Shown: positions 23,436 through 37,439 of the stretch, piece by piece | Position numbering within the stretch: position 1 is the first letter of the stretch | Layout of the letters: each line of letters starts with the position of its first letter | Assembly: GCA_973895155.1 (NCBI GenBank) | Contig: OZ316898.1 | Coordinates: 18,414,001 to 18,478,000, forward strand | Origin: Marsupella aquatica | Lineage: Eukaryota; Marchantiophyta | DNA length: 64,000 nt | Reading direction: 5' to 3' | Position numbers and translations under genes: made by a program | Notes under the pieces: model-generated | The model's database searches: none | The model's input: only the letters and a program-made list of their open reading frames with translations | Told to the model about the DNA's origin: nothing

Positions 23436-26400
23436 CTAAGCTGTCCCAGTGATGAGCTTTTCTTGTTTATCTAACCTTTTAACTTTAAGTAACCCCACAA
23501 GGACCTGAAAGCCGAACAGTGCGCTCACACTAAATCCAGCTAGAGCAGGCACCTGCGCACAAGCCATGCAGACACACAATCCTCAGCACATGCTACAATT
23601 TTTTCACACGGCCTAGTTGCAGCAACAACCGCAAATCTCGATCTATCACTGTCTGCAAGAATAGACTTGAGGTTTTCAAGAAGCTTACCCTGAAAGAATT
23701 TATGTACAGCATTGTTCCAAGGTTCAAAGCTGTTGCCGAAAGAATAGCCTATCACCACCCACACAAAAACAATAAGAAACAAATCCGCTCTTAGACTTAG
23801 CATTGTTGTTTAAACAAAAGGAATAGCAAACTTCAGTCTCATCTGGAAGGGGAACCGTTGTCCTCTGCACTGGATTGGAAACTTCCGTTCAAAAGTACCT
23901 GTCCAATATTTTGTTGGACGACAGCAACTCGCTTGAATTGCCTCTCAGATTCCAGTGTCCTCACCCGGAGTTTTAGGTCACCTTGTTCCTGTGCGACACC
24001 AACAAAAATAGGTCAATCATTCATGTTTCAAAGTGGGAGATACGAGGTTTTGCTCCAATGATGGGAGATCAATCTCGAAGTTCTTTCAGTGTGAAAAGAC
24101 CTGAATACTCACCAGGCGCTGAATCACATCAGCAATTTTTTCTACGCGATCTGATTGTCGAAATAAATTTGCAAATGCCCGTGCCTGCCGATCCCAACGC
24201 TTTCTAATGTCCTGTTCACAAGCATCAGTAAACCGCGTGAGAAGCCTTTCGGCGTATGTAACGTTCAAAACTCCTAACCCTATGAAATGCACGATGCTGC
24301 AGAATATAAATGTGTTCAGTCGATGGGCAATGTCATACTTTAACAAGAACTTCAACACCAGCCTCCCGGAACTTCAAAAGCTCCAAGGCATACCTGCAAA
24401 TTGCCAGCAGCAACTTAAAAAAAAACCATGTTCCAATCAATCGAAAACCCTAGCAAATATCAAAAAGATGATAGATTCCGGAAACAAACAGAACGAGAAG
24501 GATGAGGAAAAGGATTCAAAGACATACGGCTTGGCAATCTCTGATATATCAAACTGCGGATCCAATCCCTTGCCAATTCCATCAAGAACTGTGTTTGACA
24601 AATAACAATGCCCACCATTAATGCCTTAAAAACGTTCTATGACTATATTTCGTCACTAATTTCATGTAGGAACCAATCATCTCCAGAGGACAACCCTCGC
24701 TTCGAAGGTCCGATTCAAGAGTGTTCTTCGTCTCGTAATATACACAAATCACCCATCAAACTCTGGTCTTCACTCCATCGGCATAGCAATAGACTACTTA
24801 CGTAAGCTATAGTCAGGAAAGGTCTAGAGTTTAAATCTGCTCAGCGTTAGACATCTCGAGGGAAAAAACCGTTACAGAGTCGGGAGACAGGTGGTACCTG
24901 AAAAGGCTCTGACCACAAACGTGAAAGTTGCAGGGAAGCGGAAAGGCTGGTCCACAGCAATGGCTAGAAGATCCTCTCCTGCAGTACTTCAAACATCAGC
25001 TTATGAAGTCCTCTGAACTTCTTCGAGAACATAACTAAGGATGATAACTACTTGACCATTACAACACAAACTGGGCCTAGACAAGGAGGTGGATTCTGGA
25101 GATTTACAAGAAGTTCAATTCTAGTGTCACGCCCCACAGGAAGAATATGCAATGAACTCTGGGTTCAGAAAGTTTATAAATTAAGCCTTAAACCCATGCG
25201 GGAGTAAATGACTGCAAAATTACGGTCAAATATGACTTCTTCGCGACTTTTTTGCGTCAAACCAGAGGTGGTTACTACGCCAGAGACTATAGTTAGACAC
25301 TAACAAATATTTTCATTGTAAATGGTTTTCTTAAATTTCAACAGAGGCGGTCACTTTGATACCCCATGCTGAGAGGTAACTCTAATATTCACAATGAGTG
25401 CGGAGAACAGTACCATTATATGCGAACAAGCTACTTAAGTAACAGCTGATAATTGTTCAAGGTGTGATTTGAACAGTACGATCATGCGTAGCGAGCAGTT
25501 ACTTGACTGCGCTTGTGGCACAAGAGCTTCGTACAGTACAAGAATGATTGTGATTACCCACTCCGTTTGGACCCACACAACCGCTCTACCTACCTGCCTA
25601 CACAGTGCGAAAAGAGAGAACATACCAATAGCTGCAAGACGCACTTTCTTTTTCTCTTCTCTTTCCTCCTTTGTCAAGGGCTTGGCAAATCCTAGCTCCA
25701 CCTCCCTCTCCTCTTTTTCTCTTTGTTCTTTCTCCAGTCGTTGTGCTGCAAGACGATCTTCAAAGCTGCATGACAAAACACGAAATCTAGTTTTAAGACT
25801 GTGTACAGAACACACCCTACAAGGTCGAAAAACTGCCCAGAAGCGATGCCGACGCGCCAACCCTAAACCCTATGCTCATGATTCGTTTAGCTGACAATAA
25901 GATACCTGTTTAAGAAAAACTGCGCAGTACGACGCACAGCAGTCAAGTCTCCGGTGGGTACCAATACACCCATTTGCACCATGGCTTGAAGGACCTGCAT
26001 CATCCAAAGAAATTATTCAGAATGCAGGGACGAGGTAACAACAAACATTCACACCGTCGAGTTGAGATCGTTACGCTTGAGGAAATACGCATACCTTCCG
26101 TTCGGAGAGACAATTGGGATATATTCATGTCACAGATGACATCCAGACTTGGATAATAGATGATCGTATTTAACATTAGAATGAATCGCTACTGCGCTCA
26201 GATCAACGAAAGAATCTGTTTCGCTGGAGAAAATTTCACCCTACCTTATCCGGGTCCTTCTCGTAGACTCCATAAAACGCTTCAAGCAGTCCTTCTCTGA
26301 TATTAGGACTAATACTGTGGATCCGAGCACCAGAAATGTATTAGAAAATAATTGTTGTCTACGTTCGGTTCATGTATCTGCCAATTCTCGATGTGAAATG

Positions 26401-29400
26401 TCTAATCTCCGCAACATTATCTCATCGAGCAAGATTTTCGTGAAACTTACCTTCCCATCATCCCAAAATCATAAAATATCAGGCGCCCACCATTATAATC
26501 ATCAACGGCGATATTTCCTGGATGCTGACATCCAAGCCGAATGACAAGCATTTCTTCAGTATGAGATACAGATCAATATCCCTAACCAAAAGGACCACTG
26601 TCTTCTACAGGTTCTTCTAGAATCACGGGCACAAAATTTCCATTGTATCTCAAATAGGAGCAAAAAGGACAGCTCACTCACAGGATCTGCATGGAAAAAC
26701 CCATGTCGAAGAATCTGCTCCAAGTAAGCCTCCACTGAGTACCTTGCCAACCTGAAAAATGTACGACCATGAATCTCATTAGACGATGCGTCAATCGTAT
26801 ATCCAAATCATGAAGAAATGTCTACCATACCTTTTAAGGAAACCACGATTAGTCCAAACAGTGGGAGCAAAACTTCGGACTAAAACTCAGGGGTCCTTAC
26901 GAGACAACAATTACCCTGCTGTGTACACTGGGGGTGATCGACAGTCTGAAGGAAGAAAATGAGGGGGGAAAATGAAGAATACCGCGAATGAAGAGAATCT
27001 GCCCCTTCTTTCAAATGACAGATCTACAATAATCCCAAGGGATGACATGGCATGGGAGCCTACAAACTAGCTAAGAGCAGTCCATCTCTTTGGTTTGCCA
27101 AAAACTTGTTAAGGGCCATAATTTTCCCCGTACCTTTGTCGATCCACTCCCAGCTCGTCCAGAGCAATAATCCGATTGATCTTGATTCCAGGTACGTATT
27201 CCATTGTCAGCACCTGCGTGCATTTTCATGTTTTTCAGAAGTAGCTTACGAGCTCCGAGGGAATTGGGAAATTGTGAGGAACATTCCGAAGCATATGCAT
27301 ATAAATTCCATTCCTGAGACGGGCCTGCAACTTGGAACAGATCTGTGTCGTCACCAACCTGGGGGGTGGTCAATTCCCAATTAATTCTTGGGACCTTCAC
27401 GTAATCCAGATCCTTGAAATTCCTGGCAAATAGTTCGGCATTTGCAGCCTCTTTACAGTAGTCGATTTCCTGAGAACCCCGAATGACCTAGTTTAGTAAA
27501 ACATGAGGAGAATGCCGGCCATATAAGGCCAGCAGTTCACACTAAGTGGTCTAGAAGGGGTAGCTTTGTAGCAAAATGAACAAGAAGTCCCCCAGGTGTT
27601 CATTACCAGAAAGGCTTCAGAAGCGTCTTACTCACAGAAAAATAAAGTTTACCTGTCAGTAACTTTTTTTCATGAATTTAGAACCTACTACACTCACAGC
27701 TCTTCAAATTGAACTCACAATCTGGGAAACACTCGTACATCAGTCTGCCACTCCGATTGCACAAGACCAGAACACACACCTCGTACAGAACTGCCGCACA
27801 TTCGTCATAGATAGCAACCCAATCCCTCTTGGCACCATCCGACTTCGGGTCAATCTTTTGCAAGTTCTCAGCAATGACCTGGTTCGGGAGAAAGAGTGTC
27901 AGACCACACAATCGTAGCACAGCTTCCCCCTCATTCAAAGAACATATTGAATTGTAGAATTTGAAGGCATATGCAGTACCCATTGTTCCTAGAAGCCTCG
28001 AAGGAAACAACTTTCTGTACACTTCCCATTTCCAGTCTAAGCATGAACTTCAAGCATATCCTAAAATCCATATACTCGTCATAGTCATTACCAATAAGGA
28101 GACGGAATCCAGGCCTGAGAATAAATTTCAAATATGCAATACTTTAGCTGCATCTCCTTGAGTAAGGTGCTCAGAAGCAAAGGAGCTCACCCGCAAATTT
28201 TTCAGATCAATGTCGAAAAGATCCTTCAGGCCAGGGCGTTGAACTTTGACAACAACCTCTTCGCCTTTCAGCCGAGCACGGTGGACTTGTCCTGGAATTC
28301 AATAAGAATTCGGCATTCTTCAGAACAACACCTTCCTTGATGCACATCGAACAGTCGTCCACAACTAAAGATACTAGGCAGTTCAGCTTCTTGTTGAATT
28401 TCTGGCAACAACTCAGAAAAACTAATGGGCTCTCAGCACTGGGAAAAAGGCTTTACCGAGACTTGCTGCTGCGATAGGATCGAAGTCAAATCGTTCAAAA
28501 AACTGATCCACAGGTCCACCGAGTTCGTCCTCAACGATCTTCACTGCAACGTCTGAATCAAATGGAGGCACTTGATCCTGAAAACAAATTCTAAAATAGT
28601 CAATGTCGCAAATAAACTTCCGCTCGCTCAAACTGCCCACATCTTAAAACTGTCCAATCCCACCATGCATTTTTAAGCAGCTTTAGGCTTGATGAATCCT
28701 GCTGCCAGGGTGCAGGGACGGGTATCGAAAAGGTACAATTCAAATGTTATGATATACGGTCCAAGATGCACATCTGTCGAAATAGGAATTTATGGGCCAT
28801 AGCTCAAGAGGGCGAACCTGCAGCTCAGCTAGCTGGTCAACATACTCCTGCGGGAGAATATCCACCCTAGTGGAGAACTGTTGGCCAATCTTGATGAAAG
28901 TTGGCCCCAGCCTCAGAAGACCCTCTTTTAGCCATTTTGCCAATGCTCGTCGTTTTACCTTCATTTTCTCCTCTGTTTTCCCACCTGAGGTTCACGACAG
29001 CACAGTGTGAAAGAATTACTATCCTGTGGAGATGCAATTAACGCACGAACTGCTCGAATCCACATTCCACGTCACATCCGGCCAGCCGGGGCCTAGATTG
29101 CTTGGCACACTTGAAGATGCGGACGACCCATCCAGGAAAAACAACTCGGAGACTCCTGTCTCCTAAATGATAGTGGGCACAGGCTGGGCAAGAGGAGTCG
29201 GTCACTCGCTTGATGTGGAGGGCCCAAAATTGCAGCCAAATCACTTAGGCAAATACGACTTGAATTCGAGAAATTGTAACACAGTTTCGTCCACTGAATA
29301 TATAATATGTACACCAAGATTCGAGGCTGTATTCCAGGAGATACGGTTGGAAGTGGACACAAAGCTCCATACCTCGATACATGAACTTCTGGTTGTTCAG

Positions 29401-30641
29401 CCACCATTTGAACAGAAAGCTTATCACAAAGCCCCAGATCTCGAAGGTTCTTTGAATTGTTGAGTACGTCTTAAATCTGTTCCAACGACCGCCTGGAGCT
29501 ACAGACACCTGAGAGAGGAAACTCGTTTCAGTAGATGGAAAATTCACCGATGTCACCAGCTTTGGGCTCATAACAAGCAGAGCGAGCGGGCCAATTCGAA
29601 AAGGCGGATGGAAGCAGAAGACAAGCACAAGTTTCAGAAGACCCTCAAAGCTATCATTCCCTCACCAATCAAGAACAGAAATAATAATTCCCAAATAACG
29701 CATTCGACGCAGTCGTACAGGTATCCCAAACGCAATTTGGGCCTTGCGAACTGACAGTCTAGTGACCGAATTAATGACCGTTGAGTGGCTGGCTAGCTAG
29801 AGATGAATCAGTGGAAATCCAAAAAAGTACAACCCTTCACTTTAACCAACAACTTTCCCACGACAATGGAGACTAAGAGGCTGACCGAATGTACCTTGAC
29901 GTTTTCACGATTCCCCTGCTTAAACCAAGGATCTTCCTGACCAATGGCATCGACTTTGCCTGAACTGACTTCTGTCTGGAATGCGGGTCCACTCTCAATC
30001 TTCTCAGCCACTACTTCAGCCACGAATTTCTCGTTTTTCTGGGCAACCGAGTCTTTCAGTTCAACAGCTGCGTTGCTGCTGCCATTGGATCCCATAGCAG
30101 CTCCGTTCGTGCTACTTCTGGTAGCTCCATTAGTAGTGCTCACGGTAGCTCCATTGACCGCTGTTGCTGCTCCATTTCCCCCGGTGGAAGACTCGTACGC
30201 AGCACCATTGACCTGCCCGCCATTAGCCGCAGCACCATTCCCGTTCTCCAAGGCGACCTGCTTGAAACCTCCGTTCTCCTCGCCCTGTCCACTTTCCCTG
30301 CTGGATTGCTCGACTGTCAGCTGCGCTACAGCCGACCTTCTCCTGCTCCTACTCCTTTCTGTTCCTCCAACCCTTCCCGGAAAAATGTTACCAGCTCCTC
30401 CATCCCTAAACCCTGTTCTGAGCCTGTTTCTACCGGCAAATGCCCTCCGTTCGAATGTGAGGCGGTTGTGGTCGGGCCTAAAGAGAAGAGATGCCTTGAG
30501 AGATGAGGAGGAATAATGTGCCGGAGTGGTGCAGGACGCCCTGGCTGAAGAGGAGTATCTGAGGAGCGGAACGCTTCCCAGACCAGCAGGCACAACCGCA
30601 ACACCACAACAGGAAGCAGAAGACACTGCGGCGGCTACCAT
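23436..30641 (-). CDS. ABC1K8: ABC1K-family atypical kinase, chloroplast, ABC1K8/OSA1-like
   Basis: Twenty exons join in phase to 855 aa: 30641-29895, 29508-29373, 28984-28818, 28577-28457, 28291-28191, 27878-27780, 27469-27359, 27213-27134, 26751-26682, 26524-26451, 26314-26245, 25994-25906, 25765-25626, 24978-24898, 24588-24528, 24393-24339, 24211-24113, 23988-23899, 23748-23689 and 23552-23436. The start is the ATG at 30641; the frame is closed by a TAA at 30692. Residues 1 to about 110 look like a Ser/Ala/Arg-rich transit peptide, followed by a Gly/Asn/Ala-rich linker. Family signatures are KIGQ (about 326), AAAS replacing the usual Gly loop (about 386), [18 protein letters not shown] (about 540) and YDFGMMG (about 562). 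The C-terminus carries two hydrophobic segments (exons 19-20) and ends LITGTA, as I recall for Arabidopsis OSA1. Members act at plastid envelope or thylakoid membranes in lipid and oxidative-stress responses. The orthology is from memory; the family is certain. Confidence 0.95.
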
Positions 30642-31776
30642 ACTGCCTGCAGTATGGTGTATGCTAGCCGCAGCTGCTCCGCCCTCCAATTAGAAGATCC
30701 ACCTCTTTACTCCACCTCCGAAAATCATGAACTCAATTCCAATCCCTCCCTTCCTCTACCTTCCTTTGCTTTCCTCTGCCTTCCTCAGGGTTTCTCGGCC
30801 TTTCTCTGTCCGTTCCTTCCGCTCTTCCTGTTGTCCGAATGCCAGATCTATCCTCTGCTCCGGACCAATCTTGCGGTCCTCCTTGAGTACGATTGTGTCT
30901 GTTGAGTTCTCTCGACCTTCGGGTCGGTCTCTCACAGCTCTCCTCGAGCTTGCTCTCTCGAGAAGAAATCTCTCTCCTGGTCGGGTGAGGGCATCTGATG
31001 AGGAAAGAAAAAGAAGAGAGTTCCTCTGGGCTGACAGTCTCCAAGAGCCCGAGTCGACAGGAAATCAGCCGATCGCCATGTCCAGCCAGAAAGGAGCTGA
31101 ACAGCAAGCAATCCCTGAAATGAAGATGTCTCTTCTTTCCGCTCTGGGACCGAAGAAGAGGGGAGAGGAGCAGGGAAAAGAGTCGATTAAATTATAACAA
31201 AAAAATCTCTCCAAACTTTAGGAAAGGACGAAATCAATCAATGCGCCAATCCCGTTGAAACGACAGATAAAAATCACCGCATTTCGAGTGTTCGCTGCTC
31301 TCTCATCCACAAGCTTGGATCGTCCGAACATCCATTCCTCTGTTCCTGGCACGAATCGAATCGGGAGGCGAACACGCGCCCAATCAGAGCGGACCTGAGC
31401 TGAGCCGAGAGCTCTGTTTCTCTGTCTCTGTATTTCGTCACTCGGCCCCTCCGTTTACAGACTCGTAACAAATCAGTGTCTCTCACCAGGGGTGAAACAG
31501 AGTGGGCCGAGAGGCCGAGAGCCACGAAGTCCGAGTTGGTGTACTGCGTTGTCCACTCAACGTCGTGCAATACCAGCCACAAGATTCAGCACCGCACGGA
31601 GCGCCTCCGACCACAAGATCTGCCCACCGCGATACAAACTTAGCCAAGTGTCATTGCCCGATTCCCTCAAAAGCGTTCGCTCCCTAGACACAGGGCTTAC
31701 TTGTCATATCCAATAGTTAATTAATTATCATACCTACATGGATCCAGATCTTACGCAATACTTAATTATTATACCT
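30642..31776. other. Upstream flank of the ABC1K gene
   Basis: It should contain the 5' UTR and promoter on the - strand. The stretch 30700-31000 is pyrimidine-rich on the + strand (CTTCCT and TCTCTC runs), meaning a purine-rich leader. No TATA box could be assigned with confidence. Confidence 0.45.
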
Positions 31777-31780
31777 ACAT

Positions 31781-31808
31781 GGATGGATGGATGGATGGAT
31801 GGATGGAT
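31781..31808. repeat. (GGAT)7 microsatellite
   Basis: Seven perfect GGAT units. The sequence just before it (taattattatacctacatgg) nearly repeats one at about 31720-31742, so a local duplication may have seeded the array. Confidence 0.95.
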
Positions 31809-33205
31809 GCATAAAGAAAAGTTAAATTGTAGTAGTGAGATGCACTCTACTGTAGTCTTGCATTTTCATAAATCAATGTGGACAAACGTACCTGAAACCC
31901 ACAGTAATTTTGATAAGCGATTTCTTCATGCGAAAGTAAACATTAGTATGTTGATGTCTAGGGATCAATTATCAAAATCACATTCTCATGCTTGCATGAT
32001 GACAAAAATGTTTTTATGTGAGTACTAGTGACGATTCTAGATAAAACGTATCATTGCAAAAATGTTGTCAAGGGCTGAAGATGTTCATGCAAAACACTAC
32101 AAGCCAAGTCCAGGATATGCAATTTTGGTAACTTTGGGTTAAAAGTATATATCCACCCTTTTTAAACCTTGTATATTGATCATCACATTTACTGAATTGA
32201 CTTTTAGAGAGTCCTTAGTTTATTAAATAGTTTTAGATGTGACTCGGTGCAATCCTCTTTTTTTTTTCTTTCTTTGGTCCCACATTTTTGGATATGCTAT
32301 GTTGTTCATTCTTTCATTTTTTACTTGCCTGAGTTCTTCAATAGAAAAAATTGTCTCTCAATGGACTCCGTGAATAAATGACGAGGAGATTCGTGTGCTT
32401 TGATGCTGGGCACTGTAAGGTAAGGTCGTAAGTCACTTCAGTCCCTTGGAGGTATACTCTATGGGAGGTATATTTAGACTGTGAAAATAATCTATGCAAT
32501 CAAAAGCTACTCCCTGGCCTTCTGTGAATACTCTAGAGAGTGAGTCTAATAAAGGCATAATTGAAAGTGAGGGGGAAGACAGAAAAGAGGGTTGGAGCAA
32601 AGATGAATTACTCTAAAGCTTGACTCGAAGGGGATGATTGAAAATTTGAAAGTGAGGACAGAAAAGAGTGTTGGGGACAAAGATGAAAGGGAAATGATAA
32701 GGATTTTCTTTCCCAAGCTCTTTGGTTGTCGTATGTTTATTTACTTTGAAGGAACTACCGTAGTAATCATGCTAGTCTATGTGATGGCCTGTTGTTCAGA
32801 ATGAAGCGTGACTCTAGGGCGTAGCTGCATGTGGGGGTGCAGTTGAAAACGGACACGTTGGTACTCGGCATCCATTTATGAGCCAAGCTCTGCATTCAAG
32901 CTAGTATCAGTTCAAGTCAATGAATTGTGTGCTGTCGTGGTTGAAGGCACTAACTTTACCATACAGCAGTGTTACAAAGATTTTTAATCAGCAAAGTTGG
33001 ATGCATTTCAAAGTTTCGGTCTCCGTAACTGCGCATCAAAAGACACCTAGTTATTTTCTTTAAATCAATGAATGCATATATTTATCTGTGATTACCATAT
33101 GTTGATGTGAAGTCCACCGGATAGATACTTTGGTGCAGTGGTGGTCAGATAAGCAGGTACATGACTTTTTTATGAGGATGAACATTTGCTACGAATGGTA
33201 AAGGC
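31809..33205. other. Intergenic spacer
   Basis: AT-rich; no gene, RNA or transposon end recognised. Confidence 0.4.
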
Positions 33206-33295
33206 GGCAGAAAAACAGAGCAAAAACCTCTACACATTCAAAAGCTATGCGGCAGAAAAACAGAGCTAAAACCTTTACACATGCAAAAGCTATGC
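33206..33295. repeat. 45-bp tandem duplication
   Basis: Units 33206-33250 and 33251-33295 both begin GGCAGAAAAACAGAGC and end AAAAGCTATGC, with about four differences. Confidence 0.9.
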
Positions 33296-36200
33296 CCTAT
33301 GAAGAGTTGATTCCCCGCTAGAGACTAACGAAAAGAGTGTTTCCAAGCCAGCCCTACTGTGTTCTCAACATGGTCGCAGAGATTATTGTGGATGCTAACT
33401 ACAGCTCGCTGCGACCAGGGCGCCCAACCAGGGTTCGCAAGATATCTAGCACAGAGCAGTGCTCACTGGCCTTAGCTAGTGACTTCGACTCTATATGGCT
33501 ACTCAAATAATAAGTGCTAGCTCATCTCATCCAGACTGAGAGGCGGTGTGGAGGAAACGCTGGTTTTGATCTTAAGTGCCATGTGCTTAACAAAAGCCAC
33601 TTCAGAATTGCGGTGCCGTCAGCTCTTAATTTATGAATGGTGCCGTCAATGAATGATCCCGTCAATTAATGAATGATTTATATTCGATTCGTCAATGATT
33701 TAATGTTATCCATTGAACATCAAAAGTGGCATTCAAATAGTAAGTTCATCTTGCTGATAACACAGCCTTTCGAATTTTTGGATTCCTGACGATGTTCATG
33801 AAGAAAGTAACTATGAGCAACAAGTGTATCAATAGAAAACGGACTGTCTAGACGTAATTAGTAAGTAGAAGCGTGGAAGTTGTATGAATTAAGAGTACTC
33901 TTGCTTGGCGCCGCACATCCTGATCAAATACTCTTTAGTAAGTTTGGAAATGCACAGACTGCTACATATATTTGCTACCGAACAGTTTCTGCCGGGGTGC
34001 CTGCCTATGCGTAACGATAGCTGTGATTTAACATGATTAGGTTCTGACTTATCTGAAAACAAAATATGGCACTTTTGCATAGAATGGGATGGGACGGTGC
34101 TTACCTGTCCAGATTCGGAAATATTCAGAAGTTGCTTTCCAGGTTAACAGCGAAATTCACGAGGTTCACTTTCACTCAGAAATCGGTGTCGACTTCACAT
34201 TATGTTGAAAATTCTTCAGTTTCCTCGGCTTGAGATACTGAAAGCAAAAGTTCACTTGTCACAATTACACGAGCTCCTATGTTGGGTGGTAGATAATAAT
34301 CATTCAAGCTGTCAAGCTAGGCAAACGTAAAGACGACAGTATGCCGTAAGTGTTTCACCTCCTTCAGACTACCTCCTTCAGACTAGGCAGAGCACTGTAG
34401 CATCATGTATTATGGATTGCAATATTCAAGCATGATCTTTTCAAGTGATGCCGAGACCCCAGCCGAGACCATAATAAGCAAACTCGCCATTTCCAAGACA
34501 ACCGAGATGTTGTATTTCGGAGGATACCGTTTTCCCGGAACGTTTTAAGCTTCATTGGGCAGAAAGTAGACGGAACATCTGGCCATGGACTCAGTAATCA
34601 CACGAACAAGAGAATTATAGGAGTAGACTTCTAGCTGGGAACTGAGTGAGGATTCATTGAAGGGCCGCCCATATACTGAGCGAACTGGCGCTGGAAAGGG
34701 AGCTCAGCGTCACCATTGACTTTATTGCCTGGAGTCAAGGAAAGTTTGCTTATTCTTGCACGTCACTTGCCAACCTTTTGGGGCTGGTTTACATTGAATC
34801 TACGTCTCGGCACAATACTCTACTGCAATTAATTCCTCCGGCCCGAGTCGATGAATCTTTTACCTTTAAGACCTGCGCTAGGGGTTCATATCTTCTTGTG
34901 AAGAAGGTCCTCGATCCGTCTCAGTCAAACGCATCTTCCATGGCGGATTGCGAATCGAGATACACGTTTGAAAGACTCAAGAGTGATGGAAGACATTTAG
35001 AATGCTCTGCCTATCATATAGGTAATTGGAATGAGTCCAGCAGTCAATTTAAACTGGAAGGAGTACGTGATCTGGGTGAGCAAGCTTTTGCAGTCTCAGA
35101 TTCAGACTCCGCTCTTGAGTCCTCTCAGTCGAGCGGTCTGGAATCTAAAATTGAAGCACTGGTCTGTCTGGGTCTGAGCTAGCTTTTGTACATTTTTTTG
35201 CCTTGAAAACCCATAGCTGACTCATGACTCATTCATCCACAGACGATCAACTCAGGAGCATGCACCTCTGTAGGGTAGCTAGCCCACAAGGGGGGTAATG
35301 GGGTCATACCTAGGACCAGGAGGAAGAGAGGGTTGGACCACAGCCCAAAGCCTACCAGCCAGCCTTAAGAGAAACCGGTACTCCCACCACTACACCCCAC
35401 ACACACACTCACCCTTCACAACCCACAACCCTCACAACCCACAACCCTTGCATGTGGAGGGATGATGCAGAGGTTGACTCTGTCCAGCAATCAATCTAAG
35501 TAAACCAAGGCAACTTTTGCACACTCAAATGCCATAGTTGAGTCAGATCAGGCCATGGTCCTCAAGTCTTCTCCCCCGCCTCTCCCCTTCCCCCTTGCTC
35601 TGTCCCAACCCATGCTTCCCCTCTCCGCTGGAAATGTCCATTCAAGACTTCCCTCTTTTTACACATTCCATGGGCTTCCTTCCTCTACCATGCCAGTCTA
35701 CTCCACCAGTTCAGAAGAAAATTACTATTAATGGTGAAACCTGGTGGATCCAGGTTTGATGATGGACAGTGGCAATTTAATTATGATCCCAGTCCCGATG
35801 CTGATTTTCAAGATGCATGGTTCAAAATTCTAAGACCACATTTGATCATCATGATGCTGAATCTTACTACTTAGAGCCAGCCGTGTTGCCCTTTCAACTA
35901 TACATGCATGTACTATATGTCTGATTTGAATTTGAATCTAACTGTGAGGCTCTGTGTTGTCGTGCGGCCACACGTGTATGGCTTGTTTGACACTAGAGCT
36001 AATGTTTATAATACTATGCATTCTTGTCAATGTATACAATGTCAATACACTGATTCACTCGGAACTGTGATCATAGTCAATGGAATTCAGCGACGCAGTT
36101 GGACACTGAAGAACAATAGAACATGTTGTGTTTACAATGACAATCTTGCATGATAAGGACTGCACACTGCGTTAGAAGAACATCTCACGCCGAATGATAC

Positions 36201-37439
36201 CTCTGGTGGGCCGAAGGTCTATTGGGAGAGTTTTTTTCATCTTTTGGTTGGTTAAGTAGAAAGGTGTTTGGAGGTCCATTAAGTATAGATCTCCATAAAA
36301 GTTTGACTCGAAAAGGTACTGGCATATAGTACAGCATGCACATGTAAGTTGCACTCTAGAAGATAGCATATACCCAAGCCAGGGTACCGTATTTCAGTAA
36401 GTTGCACTCTAGAAGGTAGCAAGAATATACCCTTGCATATACCCAAGGGCACCCAATTTCAGTCCATCCAATAGTACCAAAAACTCTAGAAAATCCTGAA
36501 AAAACATCTGATGGCTGAAGTTTTGGCTTTCCTTTCAAGTCTCTAACCAGACCATGGGGAGGAATTTAGGCAGGATTCTGTATTAAAGCAGTAGATGCAA
36601 GTGGCTGATTTGGGACTAATAGATCAAGCCCAGGGATTAAGTAACACACCCTACTTATAAGATTCAAACTGCGGCATTGGATTCCTACAATGCCATTGAA
36701 AAATATATAAGCTGACCAAGATTTCAAGAGCCAATAGCCCATATATATTGGAAGGACGTCATTGGACACTTAAATCACCACAGTCACTCATCACCTTCTG
36801 GTCATGCAAATTCCATAATAAGTACAATTTCTGATTAACAAAAAGTTAGGAAGAGGGGGGGAGGGGGGCGAGCTGCTTGTTTAAATCCCCTTTGGCACCC
36901 AAAATGCCAAAGAACAAGAAATGTACCCATTTTTTCCTCCATTGTTTACTTCTTTTAGGACTTTTATCATTTATTGTGGGGTTTTGACCTGACTACGTAC
37001 TGTAGACCTGAGGAGGGACACTGGTGGTTTCAGAGGTGGGTTAAACCACAACTGCTCATATACAAGGAGGAACTGTCCAAGACTTCTTCCTTTTTTCCAC
37101 ATTCCATTCATATTTTTCCTCTAGATACCAGTTTACTCCATGATTTCAGAATTAACTTCCTCTTAATAATGAGATTTGGATCTATGGGTAGACCATAGCT
37201 CTTGAAGGGCAGCTTGGTCTAAGTATGAGTTTGTGTCAACATGGTAGGTAATTGGTCAAGCACACAGGGATGATGGGCACTCTCGGCCTAGTGTATTGTC
37301 ATTTCTCAGTGTAGTGTGTTTGTCCAGCTCCTGGTTCAAGCAAGAAGAGTTACAATTTTAGTGCATAACCACCATTTTAGTGCGTAAGCAGTGCTGAGGG
37401 ACTAACCTAGGTACACTGCCCAGGGGAACCCAGAGCAGT
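33296..37439. other. Long intergenic stretch
   Basis: No supported gene. Minor structures are a 14-bp duplication (ACCTCCTTCAGACT) near 34358, a partial duplication at about 36346-36463 sharing 'gttgcactctagaag' and 'catatacccaag', and a G-rich run at 36849-36868. An open frame at 34778-35182 has no ATG until 34940 and no known domain. Confidence 0.45.

Noticed and set aside
25469-25894. A + strand gene opposite ABC1K exon 13
   Set aside because: It is the complement of a verified exon and flanking introns, with no domain of its own.
30641-30689. An N-terminal extension of the ABC1K protein starting at 30689
   Set aside because: The codon at 30689 is TTG and the frame is closed just upstream. 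The first ATG is 30641.
34778-35182. A 134-codon open frame
   Set aside because: It starts with TTG, its first ATG is at 34940, it has no recognisable domain and no splice partner.
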